Notes under the pieces: generated by a model
Databases searched by the model: none
Told to the model about the DNA's origin: nothing
What the model saw: the letters and a program-made list of their open reading frames with translations, nothing else
Source: Euborellia annulipes
Taxonomy: Eukaryota; Arthropoda; Insecta; Dermaptera; Anisolabididae
DNA: 64,000 nt
Assembly (NCBI GenBank): GCA_023213315.1
Contig: JAKCPI010005165.1
Span: 1 to 64,000, forward strand
Direction: 5' to 3'
Translations under genes and position numbers: made by a program
Part shown: positions 13,901 through 24,820 of the stretch, one piece after another
Position numbering within the stretch: the first letter of the stretch is position 1
How the letters are laid out: the number at the start of each line of letters is the position of its first letter

Positions 13901-16898
13901 CCATTGTGCTAGAGCTGAGAAGCGAATAATTTAATTAAATTCCCTTAAATTGGAAAACCGTAAAAACTTAATACTGCATTATAATAATACCAGAATCTCC
14001 GCCCAGACGTTCCGATCTGACTAAATCTATAAAAGAATTGAGGAAAGTTCAATAAACAAGAAAATAAAGAAATTAAATATTCATAAAACAAAGTAAAGGA
14101 AGGTTTGGGCTTTTTTTTATTATTATTGGTTTGGAAAAATAGAAAGAGGAAAATATACGTATATACTTTACTATATTTCATAAAGTTAAAATAAACACGT
14201 CATTTGAATTTTCGTTTATACAATTTAATAATTGATTTGCTTTCCATTTTCATTATTGTTTTGTTTAGTTTTCAAATCAATTTTCTAAAATCAATAAAAA
14301 AAAGGGGAAAACAAAAAAAAAAATCTGAGATTGTTTTAGTCAAGTATAAAAGAATAATATTGCAATAATTAAATTTTTTATTTGGGTTTTATTTTTTTGA
14401 CTGCCCCGTTTCAAAGGAAACGAGTAAATTGTGTATGGGTTGATTTAGAGGAGGGAGGAATTTGTATGATTTTCAACAAAACGAATATTTAATATACTGG
14501 GAATATAAATCTACACGGGTTCTCGCCTAAGACTTTTGAATCCTCCACCCCCCCCCTTCTCTCTCTTCTTTTTTGTTCAAAACTATGGCTGGAATAAAAG
14601 AAATATTTTACTCTCTGTCCATGCTATGGTAATCCGAAACATAATTTCAAGATGCCTGTTACATCGACATCAATTGTGAATGCCCAATATAACGTGGGAG
14701 GATTATATGTATTTTGAATTAACCTGGCCCTGAGGAGGGCCTTTGTACAAACGTCGGCCCTGTTTTTAATAAATTAAATATAATTCTTTTCTACTTCTTT
14801 TATTTTTGACATTACCAATTAATTAAAATATCAGCATTAATAAATCTAACACTAAAATATTCAAAACTCAAATCTTATGAACAGGATGTCGATAATAATT
14901 TATTTTTCAAAATCATAAAAACTCAATTTTTCAAATTAAATGGCATAGTATTTTTGCATTCTGCATAATGAGAGTTTATTATAAAACTAGGCGCTTGGAA
15001 AATCTCCCTCTATATTTCCTTTCTATGTCTGTTCCTCTTTTTTCTGGGTTTATGTGTCTTGAACATTATTGTCACAACGATCTAAGGCAAGTTATTTAAA
15101 CTTATTAAAAATTTCGATTTTTATATAGAAAATTGTAAAAAAAAAAATAAAATCAGAAAAATTCAGTGTGATTTGCTTAAATTCCTTGCGAGAGCGCCTG
15201 GAGGTTAGGCATCTCAATGTGAGGAGACGCGATGCGTGGCGGCATCAGCAAAAAGAGCGAGGCGCTCACTTAGTGGTGGGGGAAAGAAGCACAAAATTCG
15301 AAAGAAAAAACTTGGTGTTAAGGTCTAAGACCATTCCTAGTGGCTTTACTCTAAATATAAAAAAGGAGGACACAGTTTTTGAAAACATTTGGAGAATCGA
15401 TGGGAATTGTTTGCCAAAATAAGCGTTAGTTTTGTTTTTTTTAACACTCACTCTTTTTTCTCATTCACACAGTCTTTTCGGCAACTTAGGCCATTTAAGA
15501 CTTTAAACGATACTCGTATGTTTAATATATCTATTGGGGGTCCAGGCATTTCTATTTAAGTCATTTGGTATCCAATTTTTTTTTGTAATGTATGCATAAG
15601 TTCCAGACCTATAATGACCAGTGGTCGCATGCGTCCAGGAAGGATATAGTTAAAAAAAAAAAATTAGGGGAAGCATAAAAGGGGAACTCGGCTGAAAATA
15701 CAATAAAAAATGTAAAAAAAACTTGCAGAAAATTAAATTTTCTACAAAAAATGTCCTATGAAATATTTAGTTCAAGTGCGTCATTCACAGGATAGTACAG
15801 TACAATGTATTTAAGAATTTTTTTAATTATTACAAGAATGGCCCCGGTAGAACACCATTTGGCCAGCTTCTATTTAAGAAATAATACAATAAAAGTTGAA
15901 ATTTAATGAATTTTTCAATTATCAATATATTAAACTTATATCTTGTGAATAACGCACTTGAGCTAAATATTTCATAGGACCAGTGGTGTAGTGGCAAAAT
16001 TTTCAGTGTGGGAAAGCTAAATACATGACTTACCAATGGGGGGGGGGGGTGCTTCCGGGGGCTTGCCCGTTTTAAAATCTAAATATGAGGCACTCAGGAA
16101 AGTTTGTAAAGTATTATTTTATTTACTTGCGTAAATAATTTGTTATTATTTTTTTTTTTTAATGAGTGAAACCAGTGTGGGAACGCCGTTCCCACGCGTT
16201 CCCGCTCCACTACACCCCTGCATAGGACATTTTTGTAGAAAATTTAATTTCCTGCAAGTTTACCATTTGTATACCTTTATATTTTTGTCTATATCATCTT
16301 CTATACTTATTTGTAAAGAGATATTGTGAGTTTGTTTGTATGCAGAGGCTAAGCTCATAATTTACTATTTTCTTCCAAAACCTTGGGAGGGGAGGGGGGA
16401 CAAATGCCCCCTGCGCCCCCCAATGACGTTCCTGGTTCTTGTATTCCTTTTCTTTTTTAAGTCTTTTCGGCATCCCAGGCCATAGATAGACTTTGATGAT
16501 AGACATTATTTGAATACGATATATTAGGGTGTCCAGACTTTCCTTTTTGAAGTGTTATCCAATAAATAATAATAATAAATTAATTAACAATAAAGTTTGG
16601 GCAACAAACACTAAAAGTGAAGAAAACAAAGTAAAATAAAAATTTTCAATATCCTTAAATATTTTTTATTGACAAATATTAAATAATTTGAAAAATATGA
16701 TTTTCCTTGTTTTCTTTCGTTTGTATCCTTAGTCCTCTACTAATTTATTAAAATGTTTGTTTTATTTCTTACACAGGTCAATGTGGCTCGAATTCGGCGG
16801 CGTCGACGACAGCGGGGAGATTTCCAGTTTGTTGGCCTGTGCTACTGTTTCCAGTGTGGATATGGCTGGTCCAGTGGCTGCACCTTCGAAGGAGATGA
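2395..16898 (+). CDS. Cysteine-containing type I membrane or surface protein, DUF704x-like, 3' four exons
   Basis: Coding exons are 2395-2475, 4294-4551, 13231-13533 and 16777-16898 (stop TGA 16896-16898). All internal junctions leave one base before the intron and two after, and all borders are GT-AG, which strongly supports one gene. The 253 residues in the window lack the N-terminus, which lies to the left. Visible parts: a CLPENF..LPYTTF segment (exon a), an ECGARRFESLAVGCSA segment ending in a conserved-looking C (exon b), YACHGSWSEDG and an RRYCFTYT strand followed by a WTFNLTAHGQC motif (exons c, d), then a strongly hydrophobic Trp/Leu/Val/Pro stretch ending in LHLRRR. The last suggests a single membrane span with a short basic cytoplasmic tail. 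The order of Cys and Trp motifs resembles insect proteins annotated only with DUF7042-DUF7045 domains; that link is from memory. Function is unknown. Exon c has Ala- and Arg-rich, GC-rich codon use unlike the AT-rich surroundings. Confidence 0.72.
3068..3097 (+). ncRNA. Degenerate hammerhead-like motif
   Basis: CTGATGA (3068-3074) is followed by T, a five-pair helix GGTCC/GGATC with one G-U, and GAAAC (3093-3097). Flanks AGCCC and GGGCT can pair as an outer helix I. The cleavage side reads TTG instead of a helix III plus NUH, so the copy is probably inactive. It shares the extra base after the core with the other copies in the window. Confidence 0.45.
3344..3905 (+). repeat. Complete tRNA-derived SINE, about 560 bp
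   Basis: The head (3344-3420) has an A box CTGGTGTAGTGAG and a B box TGTTCAAATCC in tRNA-like spacing. A unique body follows, and the element ends in an AAATAAATAAA-type tail after GATAGGAATTTC. Shorter copies lie at 1985-2115, 37490-37790 and 55320-55560. The simple A-rich tail points to LINE-driven retroposition; the partner LINE was not seen in the window. Confidence 0.7.
5610..6110. repeat. TIR-like element with G/C homopolymer ends
   Basis: The left side reads CATAGGTGCCGGAAC followed by a G run and a GCAATATGTCTTCTTTT block. The right side has a C run and then GAGCCCCTGCCAAT. The same block recurs reversed or truncated at about 35825-36150 and 42205-42400. A clean target duplication was not found, so the ends are approximate. 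Confidence 0.5.
6855..6960 (-). repeat. tRNA-derived SINE fragment (second family)
   Basis: The GACTGCCTGGGATCCGAACC block is the complement of a B box GGTTCGGATCC followed by the common body of this SINE. Better copies are at 10314-10450, 35130-35275 and 43387-43545. Confidence 0.55.
7010..7403. mobile_element. TTAA-flanked non-autonomous element (piggyBac-like)
   Basis: TTAA at 7006-7009 and 7404-7407 flank terminal inverted repeats GGTGCGCGTCTCG (left) and CGAGACGCGCACC (right), exact over 13 bases. TTAA duplication is typical of piggyBac-type transposons. The 394 bp between have no open frame for a transposase, so this is a MITE-like derivative; the family is inferred from the TTAA alone. 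Confidence 0.6.
7973..9005 (-). repeat. 1-kb hairpin-bounded repeat, complete copy
   Basis: In this orientation it begins with ACTTTCTCTTAGCC, a TA-rich spacer and its inverted partner. It then has a CA/TG microsatellite (8118-8153), a body with the palindrome AAGTACTAGTACTTT, and ends in the CTGGTGTGAC hairpin at 8914-9005. Near-identical copies lie at 22117-23127 and 47700-49355. There is no coding capacity. Superfamily unknown. Confidence 0.75.
8914..9005. repeat. Perfect CTGGTGTGAC hairpin
   Basis: About 85 bases form a near-perfect inverted repeat: AAAATCTGGTGTGAC leads into a GCACAGTGCGCAACTTTCT arm, a short CGAAG loop, then the complementary arm back to GTCACACCAGATTTT. It forms one end of the 1-kb repeat. 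Other copies: 10078-10160, 11095-11190, 21446-21535, 22117-22212, 29742-29830, 44648-44740, 48810-48895, 49265-49355 and 60618-60715. Confidence 0.8.
9115..9400. mobile_element. hAT-like MITE with G-run ends
   Basis: It starts CAAGGGCGGATCCAGAGGTG, has a G run, then GTAATCTGGTGTGAC, an AT-rich core and a second long G run. The right end has decayed. Other members are at 27876-28145, 35281-35545, 41735-42191 and 42774-43025; the copy at 41735 shows an exact 8-bp duplication. Confidence 0.6.
10300..10455 (-). repeat. tRNA-derived SINE (second family)
   Basis: The complement shows an A-box region near GGCGTAGTTTCTAG, a B box GGGTTCGGATCCC, and a 3' end with an ATTTGGTATCCAAAT palindrome and a GCCTGGACCCC block. 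The element is an insertion inside the large intron. Confidence 0.6.
12035..12200. repeat. Inverted repeat next to a hammerhead motif
   Basis: The left arm (TATTGGGCATACACTTGTAA onward) pairs with the right arm ending TGTGTATGCCCAATATA over roughly 70 bases with few mismatches, with a central CATGGACAGAGAG loop. The right arm runs straight into the hammerhead-like motif at 12237. A related half copy with a decayed hammerhead lies at 14640-14785. Confidence 0.7.
12237..12268 (+). ncRNA. Hammerhead-like motif
   Basis: CTGAAGA (12237-12243), an extra T, helix II GGTC/GACC and GAAAC followed by GTT (12266-12268). The core residues match the hammerhead consensus and GTT is a permitted NUH triplet. 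Helix I is weak, so activity is uncertain. Confidence 0.6.
12948..13085 (-). repeat. Truncated end of the 1-kb hairpin repeat
   Basis: Contains the ACTTTCTCTTACC/TATA hairpin and the ATTCGATGTCGAGATTTTGA block typical of one end of the repeat. It stops about 150 bp before the exon at 13231. Confidence 0.7.
14640..14785 (+). repeat. Palindrome remnant with decayed hammerhead
   Basis: Shares the AATGCCCAATATAAC block and the following sequence with 12180-12300. CTGAGGA sits at 14730-14736 and GTC at 14753-14755, with GGCC/GGCC able to form helix I. The GAAAC core has become CAAAC and helix II is broken, so it should be inactive. Confidence 0.5.
15724..16258. repeat. Foldback element interrupted by an hAT-like MITE
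   Basis: The left arm (AAATTTTCTACAAAAAATGT then CCTATGAAATATTTAG) is complementary to the right arm read from AGCTAAATATTTCATAGGAC and TTTTGTAGAAAATTTAAT. The two halves of the right arm are separated by the insertion at 15981-16220. Confidence 0.65.
15981..16220. mobile_element. hAT-like MITE with exact 8-bp duplication
   Basis: CATAGGAC at 15973-15980 is repeated at 16221-16228. The ends are CAGTGGTGTAGTGG and CCACTACACCCCTG, near-perfect inverted repeats. The 240 bp include a G run and no transposase frame. An 8-bp duplication with CAG..CTG ends is typical of hAT elements. Confidence 0.8.
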
Positions 16899-16991
16899 TA
16901 AGCGCCTTGTCAGCATCATCAGGGACCGGCTTTGCAGAGCAACGAAGAGGGTCTTTCCACCCTCGCCATCGCCCTCACCCTCGCCACTTAC

Positions 16992-16997
16992 AATAAA
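16992..16997 (+). terminator. Poly(A) signal AATAAA of the DUF704x-like gene
   Basis: The first AATAAA downstream of the stop codon, 94 bases past it. AT-rich sequence follows, with many more AATAAA words, so the real cleavage site may lie further on. Confidence 0.45.
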
Positions 16998-17099
16998 ATT
17001 CTTCTGTTTTCACTACCCCCCCCCTATTTCTTTCCTCCTCCTCCTTGACCATTATATTAGTTCCCTTTTTCCATACCTTAAACGATGATCATCGTTTTT

Positions 17100-20000
17100 T
17101 TTCTCTTTTTTTTCTCGCTATTCCCTAGTGTCTTGTTTATATTTATAATAATGTTTTTTGAAATATATTTATGGATGTTTGAACACGCTGGCCCAGTTGT
17201 ATCGAATCATAACAATATCCATCGATATAAAAAAACAAAAATCGTCTGTATATATCGTAAAAAAAAAAGAAACGAAAAAAAAACAGAATTCAATAAAAAT
17301 ATATTTTCTAAATATTAATATATTATTAATGAATTCTAAAAAAAAAAAAAATAATTTTATATCAGAATGGAATCGATATAACGAAAATTTTTGGCGTCAC
17401 CGATTGCTTTTCAAAGTCTATGTGTATATATACATATTACAGGGATATTTAAAGATATTCAAAGTATAGAAAAATTAAAAAAATTAAAAAAAAAAAAAAA
17501 TAATAAATAAATAAATAAATAAAATAAAAAAAAAAACTTTTCCCATATTGGCGAAAAATGATATGTCTATCTCAATTCCAGAATGCATCCATCTCTCATT
17601 TCTTGTGGCGTGTGCAAGCAAAACAAAAAACAAACAAAAAACAAAAAATTTCCTCCCCCCTCCCTCGCCAATTTGATGAGATTGATGGGCCCGCATTTTG
17701 GTAAAATAGGTCAATTTTGAAAAGATACCTATATATTTTGAGTGTGCGAGATATTTGCTGTGTGATTTAACAAAAAAAAAAAGTAAAACAAACAAAAAAA
17801 ATAAATAAATAAATAATTTAAATTTCAATTTTTAACAAATTATATTCGTATTGCTCTATATATATATAGACTTCTAAAAAAAAAAATAAATAAATAAAAT
17901 AAAAACAACATCTATAACTTAAGTCTGGGGCTGGTGCTTATTTCTCAACTTATTGATGTATATATTACATACATATATAAATATAATGATTTTTTAAATG
18001 GGTTATTTTTTCAAATACAAAGCAAAGGCAAATCGGTGAATTTCGGATTGAGTCATAAAGCAATCGAGCTCATTATTTTTAAGCTATTATATATAATTAA
18101 TTAATATTAAGATCTTTCATCGGATAACGCCTAATTTTTTCAAATAAATGAACCAAAAAAAAAAATAAAAACTTGGTTTGTGATTTAAGCCTAATGTTTT
18201 TATTATTATTATTGACTTGTGAAATGTTCCAAAAAATAAACCTAATTTAATATACAACAAAAAGATATTTATATTTTAAAATATCTGAAAGCCTAAAAAA
18301 TAAATTGCTCTCTGCTAATTGAGACTGCAAAAGCGCGTTTCTATCTGCCGGCATGCATTTCAACAAAAATCGTAAAAATTCTAGAAAGAAACGACACCAG
18401 TTTCATGTGCCTCAGTGGGAACGCTCTTTAAAAATTAAAGGAACTGTTTGTCCGGCCTTATTTCATCGAATTTTAAATACCAATTACTTACATAATTTGT
18501 AATCGTAGATATTTATTTTTTATTTATGTATATATTTGCCATTATTAGACTTATTATTATGGAGTGATAGGTTTGTTTTTAGAATTTTAATGATCGTGAT
18601 TAGAAAAGCAGGGAGTCCGGTCATTTGGTGTAAACAAGAAAAGCCTCTCCAACGTCGATAAGACAAGGGAAAAATTTTTCCTAAAAAGAAAAAAACAATT
18701 CATAATTCTCGAAATTGGCATTAGAGATTAGTTCTGTACATGGTGCACCTCAAAGTCTTTTTTGTACAAGTTGGTCCCTAACCGACAAAAATTTATTTTT
18801 GTTATTCAATATGTTGTATACATGGGCGTAGCCAGGGGGAGGCAGGGGGGCCGTTGCCGTATTAAAAATAAATTGGTATTAAGAGTGGGCGTATGATTTT
18901 TTCAAATTTTTATAAAAAAAAATATTTTTTATTTAAATATTTCCTCATTATGGGCCCATAGGAATAATCTTACCTCTCTTCTATCAATTTAGAAGTCTAA
19001 AAAAACTTGGAAATTCGCAATGAAAGCGGTTTAATAACTTTTGAAGAACTTGGGGTTACGTTCGAACACAAGACGAAATTGTTGAGTAAAAAAAAAAAGA
19101 GAAAGACACTCCAATAAAAATATATAATTTAATATACTTACAAGAGGTATCTTTTACATAAATCAAGAAAAAATTGTAATTCATTATGCATTGCTAGTAA
19201 AAATAATAGCAGGCGCCCGGGGGGGGGGGCGGGGAGCAGGCATTGTTGCAGACGTAAACAAAAGATAAATTAGTAACGATTTTAATGAGATAACAACAGA
19301 ACAGTCTCAAATGAATTTGCTAACAATCAATTGAAATAACTAGAGACGGGGTCTAAATACCCTAATATGTTAAAAAAAATAAATAAATAAAAAGATTTGG
19401 AGTTGTCAAATTTACTGTAGATTCTATTTAAAAAAAAAAATTGTTTGATTTCTCTAATTAAATTAATTTTTGTTTATTTTTTTTTTATTAAGTCTTTATC
19501 GACATCCGTCCATATGGGTCGTTTTGATAACTTACCTACCCCAACATTAAAATAGCCTCCCTATGGGGAAATACATGCTGTTTGTCCTTCAGCATTAAAA
19601 TAGCTGAAGGACAAACACCATGTATTTCCCCATAGGGAGGCTATTTTAATGTTGGGGTAGGTAAGTTATCAAAACGACCCATTTATTTAAATTGATTGGT
19701 TGCCAAATTAATTTTAATTGTTAATTTTTGTTGTTTGAGGCGGAAAACGATTATGGAATATGAAGCGAAACATCTCCCTTGCTCCAAGAGGTGGAATAGA
19801 TATTAGTAAATTTATTATTTAATATAAACACACCATGTCAGAAATTCTCAACGGGTCTAGGAATTTCGAAAAGGGACGACTGATTTATTGGGAAAAAATT
19901 TTTATTCTTATTTTTTAATATTATTTAATAGTTCGCTTCCCCTACTGAGCGAGAAAAATCTTATTAACTACTAATTAAAAATTGTTTCAGATGTCGAGGG

Positions 20001-20984
20001 GGTAATCGAATTTGAAGAATTGTTTTATTAAGGCCTTTATCAGTATTTCCAGCGTTTCGGTCTCATTTTATTTCTTCCCTCATTTGGTTCTTAAGTCGGT
20101 TAATATTAACAAAAAAAGCAAATTCAATGATCTCACCGGTGTTTTTTTACATAGATAATATACACTGAAAAGAAAACCTAATGAAGGCATAAATAAATGA
20201 ACCGAAATGCTTTTTATTTCTTTAACTAAAAAACACATTATGTAAGTAAATGGTGTATATATATATTTGTATTTAATTATATTATACTTATTATCATTCT
20301 AATAATACGAATTTTTTTAAACTATTATAATTATTTTTGTATTTATTTTTTTTTGTATAAGTTATGTACATGTGTAAAGATATTTTTGCTCGCCAGCCCT
20401 GCTTCTATATGGCTCGACAAATTGTTGTTTACTGTTGTTGCTTTCATAGAATTAAAACGAAGATTTTTTTATCAGAATTCTGTATAATAAATGTATAATT
20501 ATATTTACATTAATATTCATTGTGATTTATTTTTTTATTTTTTAAGTTAACAAATGTTTAATCTTAAAAGAAGGAACAAAGAGAAAAAAAATAAGAATAT
20601 ATACATGTGCTTATTTTTTTTTTTTTAATTCAAGTTATTTATTTTCTCCCTCAAATATTCGAAATGAAAAATAATATCATCTATATATAGTGATATATAT
20701 ACAATATTTAAAAATTTTATATAAACAGATTGTTGTAACCATTATAATATTTTAATGGATTTCAATATAAAATTTTTATTATATATTTAGCTGCGTTAAC
20801 TGCTGATCTCTTCCTATTTAAGTTCAAACGTTCAGACTCAGAGACAGAAAAAGGAGGGATTTGAGATTCTTTTCTGAAAAGTACGAGTATTATTCCTGAT
20901 AATTCAAATACCTGGTAGACCACTAGCTAAACATAAATACATAAATAAATAAAAATAACTGGTAGACCTATTTTTTATGTTATG
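17100..20984. other. AT-rich region without genes
   Basis: Long A and T tracts and simple repeats; short open frames here are runs of Lys, Asn, Ile and Phe and carry no recognisable domain. Part may be 3' UTR of the preceding gene. It contains a remnant beginning TGGGCGTAGCCAGG at 18826 with a G run, and the long palindrome at 19514-19682. Confidence 0.6.
19514..19682. repeat. Near-perfect long palindrome, 80-base arms
   Basis: GGGTCGTTTTGATAACTTAC and the following bases to TCCTTCAGC (ending about 19593) recur exactly inverted at about 19603-19680, with one mismatch and a loop of about nine bases (ATTAAAATA). Such arm identity implies recent origin or ongoing arm conversion. No hammerhead core was found in it. 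Confidence 0.85.
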
Positions 20985-20992
20985 CTCAATAG

Positions 20993-21241
20993 CAGCGGCG
21001 TAACTAGCTTGATGGCGGGAAGGGGGGGGGGGGGACGAAGCTCAACTGGGCACCGTTGTAATATAATTTTAAAAGAAAACTATCAATTTTTTAGACAATC
21101 TATGGAAAGAATATGATAAAATTACCGTCCCTGGTCTATATCTTTGATGCCTCAAGGGGCGCCAAAAGCTTGATGCGCCTGGGGCGTGGGACGGTGGGGG
21201 GGGGCGAGCGCCCCCTTTGCCCCCAGCTAGTTGCGCAACTG
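20993..21241. mobile_element. hAT-like MITE with exact 8-bp duplication
   Basis: CTCAATAG at 20985-20992 is repeated at 21242-21249. Ends are CAGCGGCGTAACTAGCT and AGCTAGTTGCGCAACTG. Internal G and C runs, no open frame. Confidence 0.8.
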
Positions 21242-21445
21242 CTCAATAGCACAGGAGATATTTGTTCACAGACAGAAATATTTTGCTGCTAAACAATTAT
21301 ATCAACATAGTTTTAAATAGGCAAGCCTTGACCTTCGTCTCCGACAATTTTTTATTATTATTATTATTATTATTGATTATTATAGGCATTCATTAAATAC
21401 AAAATCAACAGAAATGAAATAAAAATGATAAAGGAAAGAGAAAAA

Positions 21446-21936
21446 ATCTGGTGTGACTGGCGCACAGCACACAACTTTCTCTTACCTTCGGTAATCGAAA
21501 GTTGTGTACTGTGCTTGTCACACCAGATTTTTCGTGTCGAAATATATTTAGATCCCGACAGTACGGTACATTTGAATTCAGATGTAAAATTTATAAGTAT
21601 GGGAAAATATTTATATTTTGTTACCATGGCAACCATTTCTCCTATCTTCCCTATGAAATACAAGAGTAAAGTGGTCTTCAGAAGATTTCAATCGCAAAAT
21701 GAGAATATACATTTTAAAGAGCATCTAAAAAATAATTGATTTTCGAATTTAAAAAAAAATCGTTGGAGCAAATTTTGAGAAAATCGAAAAAAACTGAAAA
21801 ACTACATCAGTAAAGTACTAGTACTCTTTGGCCGATTTTAATTAAAAGCTTATTTTTCCGGTCCCGGGGGGTGTTTAACTTAAATATAAAATTTCAACCT
21901 CGTAGCTCAATTCCTTCATGCTTAAAATTGAACACA

Positions 21937-21972
<36 letters not shown>

Positions 21973-22113
21973 GACCATGTCGCGAAAACCACTTTTTTGG
22001 ACTCAGGGGACCTCAAAACGTGAAGATCCATCAAAATCTCGACATCGAATTTTTGACATGAATCCAATACTTTCTCTCTATATATATATTACATATATAC
22101 ATAGGTAAGACAA
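21446..22113 (+). repeat. 1-kb hairpin repeat, shortened copy, first of a tandem pair
   Basis: Begins with the CTGGTGTGAC hairpin, passes the AAAGTACTAGTACTCTTTGG region, a CA microsatellite and the AAAATCTCGACATCGAATTT block, and ends with the GGTAAGACAAAGT arm. The next copy starts three bases later in the same orientation. Confidence 0.75.
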
Positions 22114-22116
22114 AGT

Positions 22117-23127
22117 AAAAAATCTGGTGTGACTGGCGCACAGCACACAACTTTCTCTTACCCTTCGGTAAGAGAAAGTTGGGCACTGTGCTGGTCACAC
22201 CAGATTTTTTGTGTCGAGATATATTTAGTTTCCGATAGCACCTTAGTTTCAAACTTGCATTTTAAATGTTGACTGCTTCAAATAAACTATGGTTATTTTT
22301 CAAAATTTTAATCTCATATTTGGACATTTTATACACAATATAGAATCGTAAATAAATACAAAATTTCATAAGAATTGGAAAAAAAATTTTAAATGCGTAA
22401 AAAGTTCCAAAGGGGACCCCCTTTTGAATCGAAATTAACATACAAATCCCTATAGGAAATTAACATTAGGCCTATGAGAGAAGGCGGAGAGACAGGCGAT
22501 AATGTTTGCAAGTGGAGAGAGAGAGATATATATGTTTTCTCCTAAGCAATTAAAGACACAAATAAATGGGAATTTAAATAATAATTGATTTTTAATCTAA
22601 TAAAAAGAAAAAGATTTAAATTCCGTTACCATGGCAACCATTTCTACTTTCCTATGAAGAACAAGAGTAAAGTGGTCTTCAGAAGATTTCAACGGCAAAA
22701 TGAGAATATACATTTTAAAGAGCATCTAAAAAATAGTTCATTTATGAATTTTAAAAAAAATCCTTGGAGGGAATTTTGAGAAAATCGAAAAAAACTGAAA
22801 AAGTACATCAGTAAAGTACTAGTACTTTTTGGCCGATTTTGTTCAAAAGCTTATTTTGAGATTCTTCAAAGGTACCTAAGTTAAATATAAAATTTCAATC
22901 CGCTAGCTCAACTCCTTCATGCTAAAAATCTGTCCACACACACAGACACACACACAGACACACATCACACACACACACACACAGACCAATTTGCGGGACC
23001 CACTTTTTTGGACTCAGGGGACCTCAAAACATGTATATCCATCAAAATCTCGACATCGAATTTTTGACATGATCGCAATACTTTCTCTCTCATATATATT
23101 AACATATATAGAGGTAAGAGAAAGTAA
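22117..23127 (+). repeat. 1-kb hairpin repeat, full copy, second of a tandem pair
   Basis: Full-length copy with both end hairpins (22117-22212 and about 23078-23127), a body nearly identical in reverse to 7973-9005, and a CA microsatellite at 22935-22983. Confidence 0.78.
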
Positions 23128-23289
23128 AAACGACTAGAAGTGTTGAGTGTTGACCATACACAATATCACAGGTACTATCACATCAATCAGGTAAAGAAGA
23201 AAAAATGATTGGTCGAGAAGCATAGAAATAAAAGGACAAACTAAAAGCACCAAGCTGGCGGCCACAATATCCAGTATTCGTGTCTTGTA

Positions 23290-23705
23290 ATAAGAACCAC
23301 AAAAAAGTGGTTTGGACACAGTCTGGGTGTCTGTCTATGTTCAATTTTAAGCATGAAGGAATTGAGCTAGGAGGTTGAAATTTTTTATTTAAGTTAGACA
23401 TCCATCCTGGGGCGTAAAAATAAGCTTTTAAACAAAATCGGCCAAAAAGTACTAGTAATTTACTGATGTACTTTTTCAGTTTTTTTTTTTATTTTCTAAA
23501 AATTCGTTCAAACGATTTTGATTAAAATTCAAAAATCAATCATTTTTTAGATGCTCTTTCAAATGTATATTCTCATTTTGCCATTGAAATCTTCTGAAGA
23601 CCACTTTACTCTTGTACTTCATAGGAAGGATAGGAGAAATGGTTGCCATGGTAGCAAAATATAAATATTTACCCATGTTTATAAATTTTACATCTTGAAT
23701 TCTAA
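23290..23705 (-). repeat. Truncated 1-kb hairpin repeat
   Basis: Contains the AGTACTAGTAATTTACTGAT and TTGCCATTGAAATCTTCTGA blocks of the repeat body in reverse orientation, without the CTGGTGTGAC hairpin. Confidence 0.65.
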
Positions 23706-23834
23706 TATACCGGCGGAACTAAACAGTCAATATGACTTTGTCGCTGAATGCATTATTTATAATAGATCGTGATGTATTTTATGAAATGTCTGTCAAAGAA
23801 CTTAGGAGGTTTTTCTGTGGACTGAACTCTAGCC

Positions 23835-23866
23835 ATGAAGATGGTCGCATAGCCGACCGAAACGTC
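23835..23866 (+). ncRNA. Hammerhead-like motif with mutated C3
   Basis: ATGAAGA stands where CTGANGA is expected (23835-23841); an extra T, a perfect helix II GGTCG/CGACC, GAAAC and GTC (23864-23866) follow. Helix III would be the loopless ACGU. The C3 to A change breaks the C3-G8 pair and should abolish cleavage. Confidence 0.6.
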
Positions 23867-24214
23867 GCTGTGGGTTCTTAAATAAAGAATTATTTTCTAC
23901 TACATATTGATTCAGCTATTCGCCTCGCTAACATAAACATATGTTGACACAAACGTTGTTCCGGGACTGTGATGAAAGGTCTTTATATGCCAGTATTATG
24001 TTATAATATCTTTATACTCTAGGGCAACTTATAAAAATCTCATTAAAACGTCTAAAGATTAAAACATTCAACATTTAATGAACTAAGTCAATATTAAAAA
24101 TCTGGTGTGACAAGCACAGTACAAAACTTTAATTAAATGTTGAATGTTATTGTATCTATTTTTATTTTTAAATATTTAGACGTTTTAATCAGATTTTTAT
24201 AAGTTGCCCTAGAA

Positions 24215-24766
24215 CAGTGGTTCCCAACCTTTTTTGGCCCATCGCCCCTTTCTGGAGGTTGTCTAACACCTATCGCCCCCTTTTCATTTAATTTTTCGAC
24301 TAATAGCAAAAAATTAATATATTTTGTATAGGAAAATTTTCACGGCGCCCCAAGAGAACAGCCGCGGCTCACAGTTGGGAAAGACTGGTACTGCTGTACA
24401 TACATAAAAATTTACATGGTCCAAATTGAATTAAATTCATGGATTCTGTGATCTGCATCTGCACTTGCGTACAAAATATGATTTAAAATTTTTAACAAAA
24501 ATGGATCTTTTTTTCGGTCAATCTTTGTTTAATGAAAACAAAAGTGACGCTTCGATTCTAGATTGGAATTATCTTCAGACTATGTTATTTTTTGTCCTCC
24601 TCTATTCTGACCATCCAGTAAATAAGAGATTTTTTTCTTTGATTTTTGTTCTTTTAAATTTTAGTAAACTAATAGTTTTTCTCTCTTTGAATACTCATCG
24701 CCCCCCCCCCCCTGGAAACCCAAATCGCCCACTTGGGGGCGATCGCCCTCAGGTTGGGAATCACTG
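24215..24766. mobile_element. hAT-like element, CAGTGGTTCCCAACC ends
   Basis: CCCTAGAA at 24207-24214 is duplicated at 24767-24774. Ends are CAGTGGTTCCCAACCT and AGGTTGGGAATCACTG. The 552 bp show no transposase. The terminal sequence is the classic type seen in many animal hAT families. Confidence 0.85.
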
Positions 24767-24820
24767 CCCTAGAATATAAAGATATTATAAAATAATACTG
24801 GCAGATAAAGACCTCCCATC

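Larger units (their letters stand above)
13534..16776 (+). other. Intron between the last two exons of the DUF704x-like gene
   Basis: GT at 13534-13535 and AG at 16775-16776. It holds the palindrome remnant at 14640-14785, a SINE piece at 15465-15580 and a foldback element at 15724-16258 with a nested hAT-like element. No further exon was found. Confidence 0.65.

Noticed and set aside
16753..17088. Two other plus-strand frames over the last DUF704x-like exon (111 and 79 residues)
   Set aside because: The phase set by the previous exon selects the third frame, which ends at 16898 with a membrane span.
20040..20075. Possible permuted hammerhead (GAAAC before CTGATAA)
   Set aside because: The order is not a closed permutation and helix II cannot form.
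21370..21739. Overlapping frames of about 100 residues on both strands
   Set aside because: They lie in a hairpin repeat; near-identical peptides appear at each copy.
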